Shown here: one piece after another, positions 33,444 through 41,548 of the stretch
Layout: every line of letters begins with the position of its first letter
How positions within the stretch are numbered: the first letter of the stretch is position 1
Assembly (NCBI GenBank): GCA_016191815.1
Contig: JACPVI010000024.1
Span: 82,878 to 146,877, forward strand
Reading direction: 5' to 3'
DNA: 64,000 nucleotides
Source: Myxococcales bacterium
Lineage (GTDB): Bacteria; Myxococcota; Myxococcia; Myxococcales; Myxococcaceae
Program-made: the position numbers and the translations under genes
The notes under the pieces: model-generated
Told to the model about the DNA's origin: nothing
The model's input: only the letters and a program-made list of their open reading frames with translations
Database searches by the model: none

Positions 33444-34270
33444 GGCGGACCCTCCGGCGGCGGGGCCTTCTCGCCACCATCGCGCGGATTGCCGAGCTCG
33501 TCGACTTCGACGACCGGCACGCCTTCCGGGGGCGAAAGCTCGAACAGCGTCGGGTCCGGGACTTGGTTCACCGAGACGTCCTTGTACAACAGCTCGAGTG
33601 TCGCCGAAGCCGAAGGCACCGTCATCACCACCTTCCGCGGGTAGATGGCCTCGGCCACCCGGTCGAAGCTCTCGAAGCGCAAGTCGTACGAGGGTACCCC
33701 GCGCACCTCGCTCCGCTCCACCCTGAGCCGGGAGGGGTCCACCCACAGGGTCTGCCTCACCGGACCGGCCTTGAGCACCACTCGATAGGCCCTCGCCTGC
33801 TCGTCGAGCGAGAGGTCGGCCACCTCGGGCAGGATGCGCGGCGCCCGCCCGAGCATCAGCGCCACCAGCTCCGAAGGGGGGAGGGCCACCGGGAGAAAGC
33901 GGGAGACGTTCTGTGGGCTCGCGGGCCCCCGGTAGTACCGCCCCTCCTGGGCCTGGTAGAGCCCGAAGGACTGGCCGTCCAAGACCAGCACCGCCTCCGG
34001 CTTGCCGAAGAAGCTCAGAGACTCGAGGTGGAGGCGCGAGGCGTGCTCCACCGCCACGAAGAGCGAGACCACGCCCTTGGCCTTGGGCGAGTCGACCCGG
34101 ATCTTCGCCTCTCCCTGCACCGCGGACACCTTCGCCTCCTCCTTCGACACCAGCTCCAAAAGCACGGTGGGGTCGCGCACCTCGCCATGAACGCCGAAGT
34201 CGAACCGCGGCGGGCAGCCGGCCAGCGCCGCCGCCAGCGGGGCCGCGAGGAGTGGGCGGGGGAATCTCAT
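33440..34270 (-). CDS. LolB-like / DUF4292 lipoprotein
   Basis: 276 residues with a clear lipoprotein signal (LLAAPLAAALAGC). The body resembles the DUF4292/LolB-type half-barrel: VSKEEAKVSAVQGEAKIRVDSPKAKGVVSLFVAVEHASRLHLES, LDGQSFGLYQAQEGRYYRG, LWVDPSRLRVERSEV, and IYPRKVVMTVPSASATLELLYKDVSVN. Such folds bind acyl chains of lipoproteins or lipids. The end is Pro/Glu-rich. It is the first gene of the peptide-importer run and overlaps oppA by 4 bases; a link to transport is not obvious. Confidence 0.75.
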   Translation of the reverse strand: MRFPRPLLAAPLAAALAGCPPRFDFGVHGEVRDPTVLLELVSKEEAKVSAVQGEAKIRVDSPKAKGVVSLFVAVEHASRLHLESLSFFGKPEAVLVLDGQSFGLYQAQEGRYYRGPASPQNVSRFLPVALPPSELVALMLGRAPRILPEVADLSLDEQARAYRVVLKAGPVRQTLWVDPSRLRVERSEVRGVPSYDLRFESFDRVAEAIYPRKVVMTVPSASATLELLYKDVSVNQVPDPTLFELSPPEGVPVVEVDELGNPRDGGEKAPPPEGPP

Positions 34271-34386
34271 CCGGGTCCGTCGGGTTCCTGCCCGACCGCT
34301 CGCCCGAGCGGCGGGAAGGGCGGCCGGGAAGTTTCGGCTTTCGCCCGAGGTATCGGAAGCGGTTTTATTGGTTGTATGAGGCGTCC

Positions 34387-35088
34387 ATGAGCTTCGACGA
34401 ACTGCTGCACTACCTGCGCATCGGCGGCGTCACGATGGCCGTGCTCCTCGCCTGCTCGGTCCTGGCGCTGGGCGTGGCGCTCGAGCGGATCATCGCCCTG
34501 TGGGGCGCCGGCGACGCGGCCAGGGCGTTGGGAGACTCCATCGCCAAGCACGTGCTCCGGGGCGAGGTGGCCGCCGCCCGCAGCGCCGCGGAGCGCTCGG
34601 GGGCCATCTCCGCCGACCTCTACCTCGCCGGCTTCGACCGGATCGCCCAGGGGGCCCGCGGGAGCGTGGACGCCGCGGTGGAGCGCGAGCGCGCCCAGGT
34701 CGCGCTCAAGCTCAAGCGAAACCTGTGGGTGCTCGGCACCATCGGCGCCACCACTCCCTTCGTGGGCCTGTTCGGCACCGTGGCCGGCATCATGCGCTCT
34801 TTCCGCGAGCTGGGAGTCGACGTCGAGGCGGGGGGAACCGGCGGCCCCGCGGTGGTGATGACCGGCATCTCCGAGGCCCTGGTGGCCACCGCGGTGGGCA
34901 TCCTGGTGGCGGTGGAGGCGGTGGTCTTCTACAACTATTTCCAAGCCCGGCTGGGCCGGCTGTCGACCGAGCTCAAGCTGCTCGCCGAGGAGTTCGTCGA
35001 GCTGTTGAAGGAGCGCGGAGCGGGCCCCGCCCCGGCCGAGGCGCCGCCGCTCCCGGCGGTGAGCGCACCGTCACCGGAGGGCGCCTGA
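34387..35088 (+). CDS. MotA/TolQ/ExbB family proton channel protein
   Basis: 233 residues. The first helix is GGVTMAVLLACSVLALGVALERIIAL. The conserved channel core follows: NLWVLGTIGATTPFVGLFGTVAGIMRSF, then ISEALVATAVGILVAVEAVVFYNYF, with the Thr/Ala pattern of ExbB/TolQ. A Pro/Ala tail closes it. It forms a proton-driven complex with the ExbD/TolR-like protein encoded 3 bp downstream. The ATG at 34387 is the first Met aligned with family starts. No TonB or TolA gene is nearby. Confidence 0.9.
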   Translation: MSFDELLHYLRIGGVTMAVLLACSVLALGVALERIIALWGAGDAARALGDSIAKHVLRGEVAAARSAAERSGAISADLYLAGFDRIAQGARGSVDAAVERERAQVALKLKRNLWVLGTIGATTPFVGLFGTVAGIMRSFRELGVDVEAGGTGGPAVVMTGISEALVATAVGILVAVEAVVFYNYFQARLGRLSTELKLLAEEFVELLKERGAGPAPAEAPPLPAVSAPSPEGA

Positions 35089-35091
35089 GCC

Positions 35092-35538
35092 ATGGCGATC
35101 GGCCGCGTCCCCGATGGCGAGCAGGAAGCCGAGGGCTTCTTCGCCGAGATCAACATCACCCCGCTCACCGACATCTTCCTGGTCCTGCTCATCATCTTCA
35201 TGGTGACCAGCTCGGTGATCGTCAACCGCTCGGCGGGTGCCCGCGCCGGGCTGAAGGTCAACCTCCCCAAGGGCGGCGCCGCCGACGTCACCGCGGTGGA
35301 GAGCGACCTCTCGGTGGCCATCCTCGCCGACGGTAGAATCGTGCTGGCCGGGAACGTGGTCGCCCCCGAGGAGCTGAAGCGCGCCCTGGAAGAGAGCCGC
35401 CAGAGGAGCCCGGACACCCTGGTGATCGTACAAGCCGACGAAGGAGTGCCGCACGGCAAGGTGGTGGAGGTGATGGAGATGGCGAAGTCGGCTGGACTCG
35501 CGCAGCTCGCCATCGGCATCCGGGAGTCGCCCAAGTGA
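35092..35538 (+). CDS. ExbD/TolR family protein
   Basis: 148 residues. The N-terminus ends in INITPLTDIFLVLLIIFMVTSSVIVNR, the single helix with the essential Asp in the PLTD motif. A periplasmic domain follows (LSVAILADGRIVLAGNVVAPEELKRAL, DTLVIVQADEGVPHGKVVEVMEMAKSAGLAQLAIGI). It is the partner of the preceding ExbB-like channel, converting proton flow to work on outer-membrane or cell-wall partners. Confidence 0.92.
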   Translation: MAIGRVPDGEQEAEGFFAEINITPLTDIFLVLLIIFMVTSSVIVNRSAGARAGLKVNLPKGGAADVTAVESDLSVAILADGRIVLAGNVVAPEELKRALEESRQRSPDTLVIVQADEGVPHGKVVEVMEMAKSAGLAQLAIGIRESPK

Positions 35539-35631
35539 GGCTGGGCTGACCCCCTCCCGAGGCACGACTCACCCTCCCTCCGGCACTTGCGCGGGCTTGG
35601 CGCCGGCCCTCGCCTTGCTCCAGGTGGGGCC

Positions 35632-36879
35632 ATGAGCCCGGAATTCGACCGCAGGGTCCTGGTGATCGACGACAGCCCCCTGGTTCGGGGAGCCTTGCTG
35701 CAGAAGCTCGAGGAGCTGGGCTTCTTGGCGCTCGCGGCGGCGGACGGCCAAGAGGGCCTCTCGGCCCTGGGGCACTTCCATCCCGACGTGGTGCTCTGCG
35801 ATCTCGACATGCCCGGCATGACCGGGCTGGAGGTGGTGGCGGCCGCCCGGGAGCGCGCCCCCACCACTCCGGTGCTCATCCTCACCGTGGCCGATGCCTC
35901 GGAGTTCGCGGTGAAGGCCATGCGGGAAGGCGCCTTCGGCTACCTGGTCAAGGGGGTCGACGACGCGGTGCTTCGCCACGAGCTGGGGTCGGCGATCCGC
36001 CACCGGCAGCTCCTCGAGCACAACCGCCGGCTGGAGGAGGACAACCGCCGCTACCGGCGCGACCTGGAGCGGATGGTGGAGGAGAAGACCCGGGAGCTGA
36101 TCAAGCTGAGGGACCGGAAAGCCCACGCGGAGAAGCTGTCGGCGCTCGCGACCTTCGTGGCCGGGGCGGCCCACGAGCTGAACAATCCCCTGGCGGCGAT
36201 CATCTCCAACCTCGGCTGGCTGGAGCAGGTGCTCGGGCAGGGCGGCGCACCCGATGCCGCCACTGCCTCCGAGATCCGCCAGGCGCTCGAGGAGACCACC
36301 CAGTGCGCAGGCCGGATCGGCCGGATCGTCGAGGCGCTCCAGCGCTACGCCCACCCGGCGGCGGCCAGCGAGGAATGCGAGGTGGGGATGGCGATCGAGG
36401 AGCTGAAGATCCTCTGCCGGGAGCGCGTGCCGGCGAACGTCTCCCTCTCGATCGAAGTCGATGGGGCCGCGAGAAACCTCGAGGTGGGGTTCCCGGACCT
36501 GGTGCTCGTCCTGACCAACTTGGTGACGAACTCGGTCCACGCCGTGGAGAGCCGGCCCTCGCCCCGCATCTCGGTCAAGGCCTGGCGCGAAGGGGAGTGG
36601 GCGAAGGTCGAGGTGGTGGACAACGGCTGCGGGATTCCGCGCGAGATCCTCTCCCGCGTGTGCGATCCCTTCTTCACCACCAAGCGGCCTGGCCACGGAA
36701 CCGGGATGGGGCTTTCGCTCGCACAGCAGGCTTCCCAGGCCGCCGGCGGGGAGCTGTCGATCGAGAGCGAGCTGGGAGTTGGAACCACCGTGACGATCTC
36801 GCTACCCGCCGAAGAGGAGGTTGCCGCCGCGGCGATCGGCTCCGAGATGGAGCTTCGGGCCGGCGCCCCGCTGTGCTAG
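35632..36879 (+). CDS. Receiver-histidine kinase fusion
   Basis: 415 residues from ATG 35632. An N-terminal REC domain (VLVIDDSPLVRG, Asp in VVLCDLDMPGMTG, Lys in YLVKGV; residues 5-120) is followed by a coiled coil (LEEDNRRYRRDLERMVEEKTRELI). The HisKA helix has the phospho-acceptor in GAAHELNNPLAAI, and HATPase_c has N-box LTNLVTNSVHAVE, G1 VVDNGCGIP and G2 GHGTGMGLSL. The protein is soluble, with the receiver ahead of the kinase, a layout in which phosphorylation of REC gates kinase output. It lies about 90 bp after exbD. Confidence 0.92.
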   Translation: MSPEFDRRVLVIDDSPLVRGALLQKLEELGFLALAAADGQEGLSALGHFHPDVVLCDLDMPGMTGLEVVAAARERAPTTPVLILTVADASEFAVKAMREGAFGYLVKGVDDAVLRHELGSAIRHRQLLEHNRRLEEDNRRYRRDLERMVEEKTRELIKLRDRKAHAEKLSALATFVAGAAHELNNPLAAIISNLGWLEQVLGQGGAPDAATASEIRQALEETTQCAGRIGRIVEALQRYAHPAAASEECEVGMAIEELKILCRERVPANVSLSIEVDGAARNLEVGFPDLVLVLTNLVTNSVHAVESRPSPRISVKAWREGEWAKVEVVDNGCGIPREILSRVCDPFFTTKRPGHGTGMGLSLAQQASQAAGGELSIESELGVGTTVTISLPAEEEVAAAAIGSEMELRAGAPLC

Positions 36880-36889
36880 CTGGCGCGCG

Positions 36890-36946
36890 ATGCGCCTGCT
36901 CGCCGCCGCGCTCCTGCTCGCCGCCTGCCGCCCGCCGCTGCGCTAG
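36890..36946 (+). CDS. 18-codon lipoprotein-leader ORF (remnant or micro-lipoprotein)
   Basis: An ATG 11 bases after the sensor-kinase stop opens an 18-residue frame, MRLLAAALLLAACRPPLR. This is a textbook lipoprotein signal with lipobox LAAC plus five residues, then TAG. The stop overlaps the convergent MaoC gene stop through a shared CTAG. Either a lipoprotein gene was truncated here by a deletion or rearrangement, or a very short lysis-type lipopeptide is made. No Shine-Dalgarno is obvious. Confidence 0.35.
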   Translation: MRLLAAALLLAACRPPLR

Positions 36947-37608
36947 CGCCGCTTGGCCTTCTTCGGCGCGCGGCGGGGCTGGGCCTTCTTCACGATGGCC
37001 TCCTTGGCCGACTTGCGCGCCGGGGCCTTCTTGGCGCCGCTGCTCGCCACCGGCTTCTCCGGCGCCTTGGGCGGCTCTGGCGCGGCTGCAGGCGTAGGCG
37101 GCGCCTGGTAAAGGCTTTCCCTTTGCACCTGGACCACCAGCGGCGCCTGCCCGGATCGCTGCCGGTTCTCGTCCTCCAGCGAGAAGAAGAGCTGGACCTG
37201 GGCCTGGCCCTTGATCACCAGCTCGCCCCTCTGGTTCTCGGCCCAAAGCTCCACTTCGACGAAGTACCTGCCGTTCTCTCCGAACCGGTCGGTCACCCGG
37301 CCCTTGCAGACCACGGTGTCCTGGGGCCAGACGATCTTGACGAACTTCACCGTGTAGCGCCGGAGCTGCGCCCCGCGCCCCCAGTCGGAGAGGAGCTGGC
37401 CCAGAAAGCCCATCACCAGCATCCCCGGCGCGTACACCGACGGCATCCCCACCGAGCGGGCGTAGGTTTCGTCCACGTGCACCGGGTTGAAGTCGCCCGA
37501 GGCGCCCGCGTAGCGCGCCAGCTGCACCCGGTCCACCGGGGCCTTGGCCAGGGCGGGCAGCTCGTCGCCCACCCGGATGGACTCGAAATAGAGCTTGCGT
37601 GCGGGCAT
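36943..37608 (-). CDS. MaoC-like (R)-hydroxyacyl dehydratase, catalytic subunit, with Lys/Ala-rich tail
   Basis: 221 residues. The hot-dog MaoC domain (1-150) contains the hydratase signature YAGASGDFNPVHVDE, with the catalytic Asp and His of D-x-N-P-x-H intact. The C-terminal ~70 residues are low complexity: Pro/Ala-rich, then a basic tail with repeated Lys-Ala-Pro units (KKAPARKSAKEAIVKK, PRRAPKKAKRR) reminiscent of histone H1-like tails. It pairs with the upstream HadA-like subunit, and the two genes overlap by one base. It likely dehydrates 3-hydroxyacyl-ACP/CoA. Confidence 0.85.
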   Translation of the reverse strand: MPARKLYFESIRVGDELPALAKAPVDRVQLARYAGASGDFNPVHVDETYARSVGMPSVYAPGMLVMGFLGQLLSDWGRGAQLRRYTVKFVKIVWPQDTVVCKGRVTDRFGENGRYFVEVELWAENQRGELVIKGQAQVQLFFSLEDENRQRSGQAPLVVQVQRESLYQAPPTPAAAPEPPKAPEKPVASSGAKKAPARKSAKEAIVKKAQPRRAPKKAKRR

Positions 37609-38057
37609 CAGGTCAGCTCCTTCGATGTGCGCACCACCAGGGTCCGCCTGGCCCGGAACACGAGGTTTCCTTCCTCGTCCCGGCCTTCGTCTTCGATCAC
37701 CGCCACGTCCATCTTCCCCGCTGGCCCGGGCTTCTCCAAGATGTCGGCCACCTTGGTGGAGACCATGATCCGGTCCCCCGCGAAGATCGGCCGCTCGTAG
37801 TCGAACGCCTGCTCGGCGTGGAGCAGGCTCTTGATCCCCACCCCCAACAGCTCCCTCAGATCCGCCGCGGAATGGAACGAGGCGGGGAAGGTCGGCGGCG
37901 CCACGATGGTGGGGAAGCCGGACGCCCGCGCGTATTCCTCATCGTAGTAGATCGGGTTGTAATCGCCGATCGCCTCGGCGAAGCGGCGGATCGACCCCTT
38001 CTCGACCTCGTTCAGCGTGGGCGGCGACGATCGCCCGATGGCGTTCTTGTCCAGCAT
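37608..38057 (-). CDS. MaoC-like dehydratase, non-catalytic (HadA/HadC-type) subunit
   Basis: 149-residue FAS1-DH/MaoC N-terminal-type hot-dog protein. The hydratase motif is IGDYNPIYYDEEYARASG: the Asp position is kept, but the His of the active partner is replaced by Tyr. This is the pattern of the substrate-binding subunit in HadAB/HadBC heterodimers. Family blocks FPTIVAPPTFPASFH and ERPIFAGDRIMVSTKV are present. It is translationally coupled to the catalytic subunit downstream and 3 bp after the DapB-like dehydrogenase. Confidence 0.87.
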   Translation of the reverse strand: MLDKNAIGRSSPPTLNEVEKGSIRRFAEAIGDYNPIYYDEEYARASGFPTIVAPPTFPASFHSAADLRELLGVGIKSLLHAEQAFDYERPIFAGDRIMVSTKVADILEKPGPAGKMDVAVIEDEGRDEEGNLVFRARRTLVVRTSKELT

Positions 38058-38060
38058 GCG

Positions 38061-39059
38061 CTACCTCCCGGCGGGCAGCTCCAGCACCGTGAGCAACCCG
38101 GGTTCGGAGGCGAAAAGGCGCGGCGCGGCGTTCACCACGGCGTTGGCCGTGGCGCGGTCCCCCGGCACCCCGCCCTTCACCTCGAATTCCACTGTCGGCT
38201 CGGACTCGAGCACGATTCGATCGCCGGGCGACTCGGCGCCCACCGCGATGGTCAGCTCCAGGCGCACTCGCTCCTGGCCGTCGCAAAGGCCGACCGCCCA
38301 CTGCGTCACCCCGGCCACCCTCCCCTTCCGCACCGGGAAGGCGCCTCCGGGGATGTCCTCCTCGGCGATCACTGGAGCCAGCTCCTCCTCGAAGTCCTCG
38401 CAGTCGATACCCAGCCCGAGCGCGCACAGCGCCGCGGACTCCAACAGCCCCACGTGGCCCACCTGGTCCCGCTCGGCCAGCTCGCCGAACTCCTCCAAGG
38501 TGAGCCCAGCGCCGATCTTCCGCTGCAGGGCCACCCGGCGCTGCCGGGCGTCCACCACCCGGGTGGCGTGCGCTCGGCGGACCGTTCCGCACACCTGGCC
38601 GAGCGTCGCCACCAGCCGGTCCAAGACGAAGCCCGGATTCACCCCGGTGCCGAGGACCGACACGCCGGCTTTCCTCGCCGCCCCGTCCAGCTGCTCCGCA
38701 AGCCGCGGGTGCTTGAGGTAGGGGAAGGCCAGCTCCTCGCAAGTCGAAACCACCGGGCAGCCCGCCTTCACCGCGCCGAGGAGTTGGTCCGCCACCTGCT
38801 CCAGCCGCGAGCCGGTCGCGTGCAGCACCACTGCCCCGGAGCTTCGACCCACCGCCTTTTTTAGGTCCGCGGAAACCGGAGCCGCGATCGCGGGGTTGCC
38901 GATCACCTCTCCGAGCTTTCGTCCGAGGAGTGACGGGTTCCGGTCCACCGCCCCCACGAGCCTTAGCTCGGGAGAAGCATCGGCGGCCTTGGCGATTTCC
39001 TGTCCGATGAAACCGAGCCCCATCACCACCACCGGGACCGGACCTGCGGACCTTCCCAT
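38061..39059 (-). CDS. DapB-fold NAD(P)-dependent dehydrogenase (2,4-diaminopentanoate dehydrogenase-like)
   Basis: 332 residues. The N-terminal Rossmann domain has VVVMGLGFIGQEIAKAA and GAVDRNPSLLGRKLGEV, then VVLHATGSRL, PVVSTCEELAFPYLKHP and GVSVLGTGVNPGFVLDRLV. This is the dihydrodipicolinate-reductase-like/diaminopentanoate dehydrogenase arrangement. The C-terminal domain carries GLLESAALCALGLGIDCEDFEE. The natural substrate is unknown. It is clustered with the MaoC pair (3-bp gap), which suggests a short catabolic or fatty-acid-like route rather than lysine synthesis. Confidence 0.8.
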   Translation of the reverse strand: MGRSAGPVPVVVMGLGFIGQEIAKAADASPELRLVGAVDRNPSLLGRKLGEVIGNPAIAAPVSADLKKAVGRSSGAVVLHATGSRLEQVADQLLGAVKAGCPVVSTCEELAFPYLKHPRLAEQLDGAARKAGVSVLGTGVNPGFVLDRLVATLGQVCGTVRRAHATRVVDARQRRVALQRKIGAGLTLEEFGELAERDQVGHVGLLESAALCALGLGIDCEDFEEELAPVIAEEDIPGGAFPVRKGRVAGVTQWAVGLCDGQERVRLELTIAVGAESPGDRIVLESEPTVEFEVKGGVPGDRATANAVVNAAPRLFASEPGLLTVLELPAGR

Positions 39060-39276
39060 CCGCGGCTTCTCCCGAAATTCCGAGGAGTTATGACTGCGGG
39101 GAGGGCGGACAATAGACGAGAACCCGGCAGCCAGGCAAGCTTTGCCTTGATTTACGCACCCGCGAGGCGGCGCAACCTGGCGCCCTCACGATGGAATCCA
39201 GGTTTCTCTGCCGCGCTGCGGCAATGGCGCCCGAGAACAGTTCGCTTTCGAACGACGGTGTGTCAACCTGCGGAGG

Positions 39277-40392
39277 ATGGATCGGATCCTGGTGGTCGAC
39301 GATGACGCGTTGATCCTACAGGCGCTGACCAGGATTCTCACGCTGGAAGGTTACAAGGTGGTCGCTCACTCGGACCCTCTCCGGGCGCTCGAGGAGCGCG
39401 ACTTCGCGGTGGTGATCACCGACTTCATGATGCCGAACATGAACGGCATCGAGCTGTTGGGTCACATCAAGCGGGTGAACCCGGGAGCGGTGCGGCTGAT
39501 GCTGACCGCGGCGGCGGATTTCAAGGTGGCGTCGGAGGCGGTCAACCGGGGAGAGGTCTTCCGGATCCTCTCCAAGCCATGGTCCTTGGCGGAGCTGACC
39601 TCGTGCGTGCGGCAGGGCGTCTCCCACTTCCACTTGCTGGAGGAGAACCGGCGGCTGGGGGAGGAGCTGGCGCGGAAGAACGCCGACCTCTTGGGCATCA
39701 ACCGCGACCTGGAGCGGATGGTGGTGGAGCGAACCAACGGGCTGTTGGACGGGATGGTGTCGGCACTCGACTACCGGGACACCGAGACGCAGTGGCACTC
39801 GAGGCGTGTCTCGCTCTATTCGCGACGCATCGCGCAGGCGGCGAGCGTGGGCGGCCTCGAATTGGAGGTGATCGAGCAAGGCGCGTTGCTCCACGACATC
39901 GGGAAGATCGGAGTGCGGGACTCGATCCTGCTCAAGCCCGGTCCGCTCAGCCCGGAGGAGTGGGTGGAGATGCGCCTCCACCCGGAGATCGGCTTCCGGA
40001 TCCTCGCGCGGATGCCCTACCTCCACGAAGCCTCGCTCATCGTCTACCAGCACCAGGAGCGCTTCGACGGCACCGGCTACCCCCAAGGGCTCAAGGGCGA
40101 GCAGATCGTCCTCGGGGCCAGGGTGTTCGCCATCGCCGACACACTCGACGCGATGACCAGCGACCGGCCGTACCGCAAGGGCCGGCCGATCGAGGTGGCT
40201 CGCGAGGAGATCCACCGCTGCGCCGGCACGCAGTTCGACCCGGCCCTGGTGCAGACCTTCCTCGGGATTGCGGACGCGGACTGGCTGGGGATCCGCCGGG
40301 AGGTGGAGGCGCTGGAGCGGGAGGAATTGAGGCGGTGGCACGGAAAGGAGCTGCCGGCTCCAGTCCGCGCGGTGGCCGGGGTGAGAGGCTGA
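39277..40392 (+). CDS. Response regulator with HD-GYP c-di-GMP phosphodiesterase domain
   Basis: 371 residues. The REC domain (ILVVDDDALI, Asp in VVITDFMMPNMNG, Lys in ILSKPW) is followed by a coiled coil (LEENRRLGEELARKNADLL) and the HD-GYP domain. The HD motif is LLHDIGKIGV, the second metal cluster is LHPEIGFRIL, and the signature is YQHQERFDGTGYP. The second His of the usual HHE is Gln here, otherwise the active site is intact. RpfG-type proteins hydrolyse c-di-GMP to GMP or pGpG. The ATG follows GGAGG with no spacer, unusual for ribosome binding. Confidence 0.92.
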   Translation: MDRILVVDDDALILQALTRILTLEGYKVVAHSDPLRALEERDFAVVITDFMMPNMNGIELLGHIKRVNPGAVRLMLTAAADFKVASEAVNRGEVFRILSKPWSLAELTSCVRQGVSHFHLLEENRRLGEELARKNADLLGINRDLERMVVERTNGLLDGMVSALDYRDTETQWHSRRVSLYSRRIAQAASVGGLELEVIEQGALLHDIGKIGVRDSILLKPGPLSPEEWVEMRLHPEIGFRILARMPYLHEASLIVYQHQERFDGTGYPQGLKGEQIVLGARVFAIADTLDAMTSDRPYRKGRPIEVAREEIHRCAGTQFDPALVQTFLGIADADWLGIRREVEALEREELRRWHGKELPAPVRAVAGVRG

Positions 40393-40523
40393 GCCAGGCC
40401 GGCCCAGGCCCCCCTCGATCCTCCACGCGGGGAATCCCCCCGGAAGGTGGCCCCACAGGCGTCCCCCTGGCGCGGGGGACGCAGCCTGCGCTCGGCCGCG
40501 AGGGCTGGCTCGCGAGCGGAAGG

Positions 40524-41027
40524 ATGAGCAGCTTGGCAAGGATGCGTCCTTGGGCGATCGTGCTCTTGCCCTGGTTGGCGGCTTGTGGCGGCCGTGCGCC
40601 CTGCTCTTCCGACTGCCCGGACATCTCGGGCGTGTACGCGGTGAACACGGTGGCGGTGAGCGGGCGGTGCGAATTCCCTCCCTACCAGGTGGGCCCGAGC
40701 CTCACGCTGGTCCAGAGCGATGCGGGCCGCCGGGTGGCCGCGCAGGTGATCGATCCGGTGAATCTGCTCGACGTAGCGCTGGTGGGAGACGTGTTCGCGC
40801 CGCGCCCGGGCGACGCGGCGGGGTTGGTGGGCTTCTTTTCGGCTCAGGCGCAAGTGGGGCGGCTGAACGATCCGGGGCTGACCATCGACGTCCGGCTGAC
40901 GGGTTCGGTGCGGGAGCAGGCGGGGAGGAAGTCGCTGGCGGCGACTCTGAGCACCTTGGGCACCAGGGCGGGCGCGAACGTGTGCGCCACGGACACGACC
41001 TTGAGCGGCGAAGGGCCGGGGATTTGA
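40524..41027 (+). CDS. Lipoprotein of unknown function
   Basis: 167 residues from ATG 40524 (an ATG at 40542 is an alternative). Lipoprotein signal AIVLLPWLAAC. The mature part has Cys pairs near its start (CSSDCPDISGVYAVNTVAVSGRCEFPP) and a strand-rich body (SLTLVQSDAGRRVAAQVIDP, FSAQAQVGRLNDPGLTIDVRLTGSV), ending in a Cys-containing segment (ANVCATDTTLSG). The composition suggests a small calycin- or Ig-like fold, but no family is recognised. It follows the HD-GYP gene on the same strand. Confidence 0.7.
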   Translation: MSSLARMRPWAIVLLPWLAACGGRAPCSSDCPDISGVYAVNTVAVSGRCEFPPYQVGPSLTLVQSDAGRRVAAQVIDPVNLLDVALVGDVFAPRPGDAAGLVGFFSAQAQVGRLNDPGLTIDVRLTGSVREQAGRKSLAATLSTLGTRAGANVCATDTTLSGEGPGI

Positions 41028-41068
41028 TCGCCTGGTCGCACCGAGCCGGGCCGATCTGCTCGCGGGTG

Positions 41069-41377
41069 CTACGCCGACGGCAGGGCGCGACGCTTGAGAA
41101 GGGCCCACAGCCCGTAGATGCCGAGGGCGGTGCCCACGGGGAACGACAGCAGCGCCAGGGCGGAGAGGACGATCGCGGCGATGCGCACCCGGGGATCGTG
41201 CAGGCGCAGCCGGGTGCCGGCCCACCCGAAGAGGAGCGCGGCGGCCACGCTGAACACCCAGAACAGCGCCGGTGGGCGCTCGGCGCTCCGGGTGATTGAA
41301 ACCACCACGGCGCCGATCACCTGCGCGGCTGCCCAGGCGATGAACAGGTTTCCGAGGATTCGGCCGTGGTCCCTCAC
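41069..41377 (-). CDS. Small polytopic membrane protein, unknown function
   Basis: 102 residues with three to four hydrophobic helices: LFIAWAAAQVIGAVVVSI, LFWVFSVAAALLFGW, IAAIVLSALALLSFPVGTALGIYGLWALL. It ends in a basic KRRALPSA tail. Nothing in it identifies a function. It is flanked by a convergent lipoprotein gene and by the HEAT-cyclophilin gene upstream on the same strand. Confidence 0.65.
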   Translation of the reverse strand: MRDHGRILGNLFIAWAAAQVIGAVVVSITRSAERPPALFWVFSVAAALLFGWAGTRLRLHDPRVRIAAIVLSALALLSFPVGTALGIYGLWALLKRRALPSA

Positions 41378-41548
41378 GGCGGCAACCTAGCCACGCCCGC
41401 CGCCCGACACCGCCGGGGACGGCAGGCCGGACGCTCAGCGGGGCTTCCGGCCCGCGCTCGCACCCGATGGTGCTTTGCGAGCGAGGGGCAGCCGGAGCAG
41501 CTAGTATTTCGTTTTTCAGGGTCTGATTGGAACGCACGAGTCCGCCCT

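Noticed and set aside
34271..34386. AT-richer stretch before the ExbB-like gene as promoter
   Set aside because: No -35/-10 pair with acceptable spacing could be fixed, so it was not listed.
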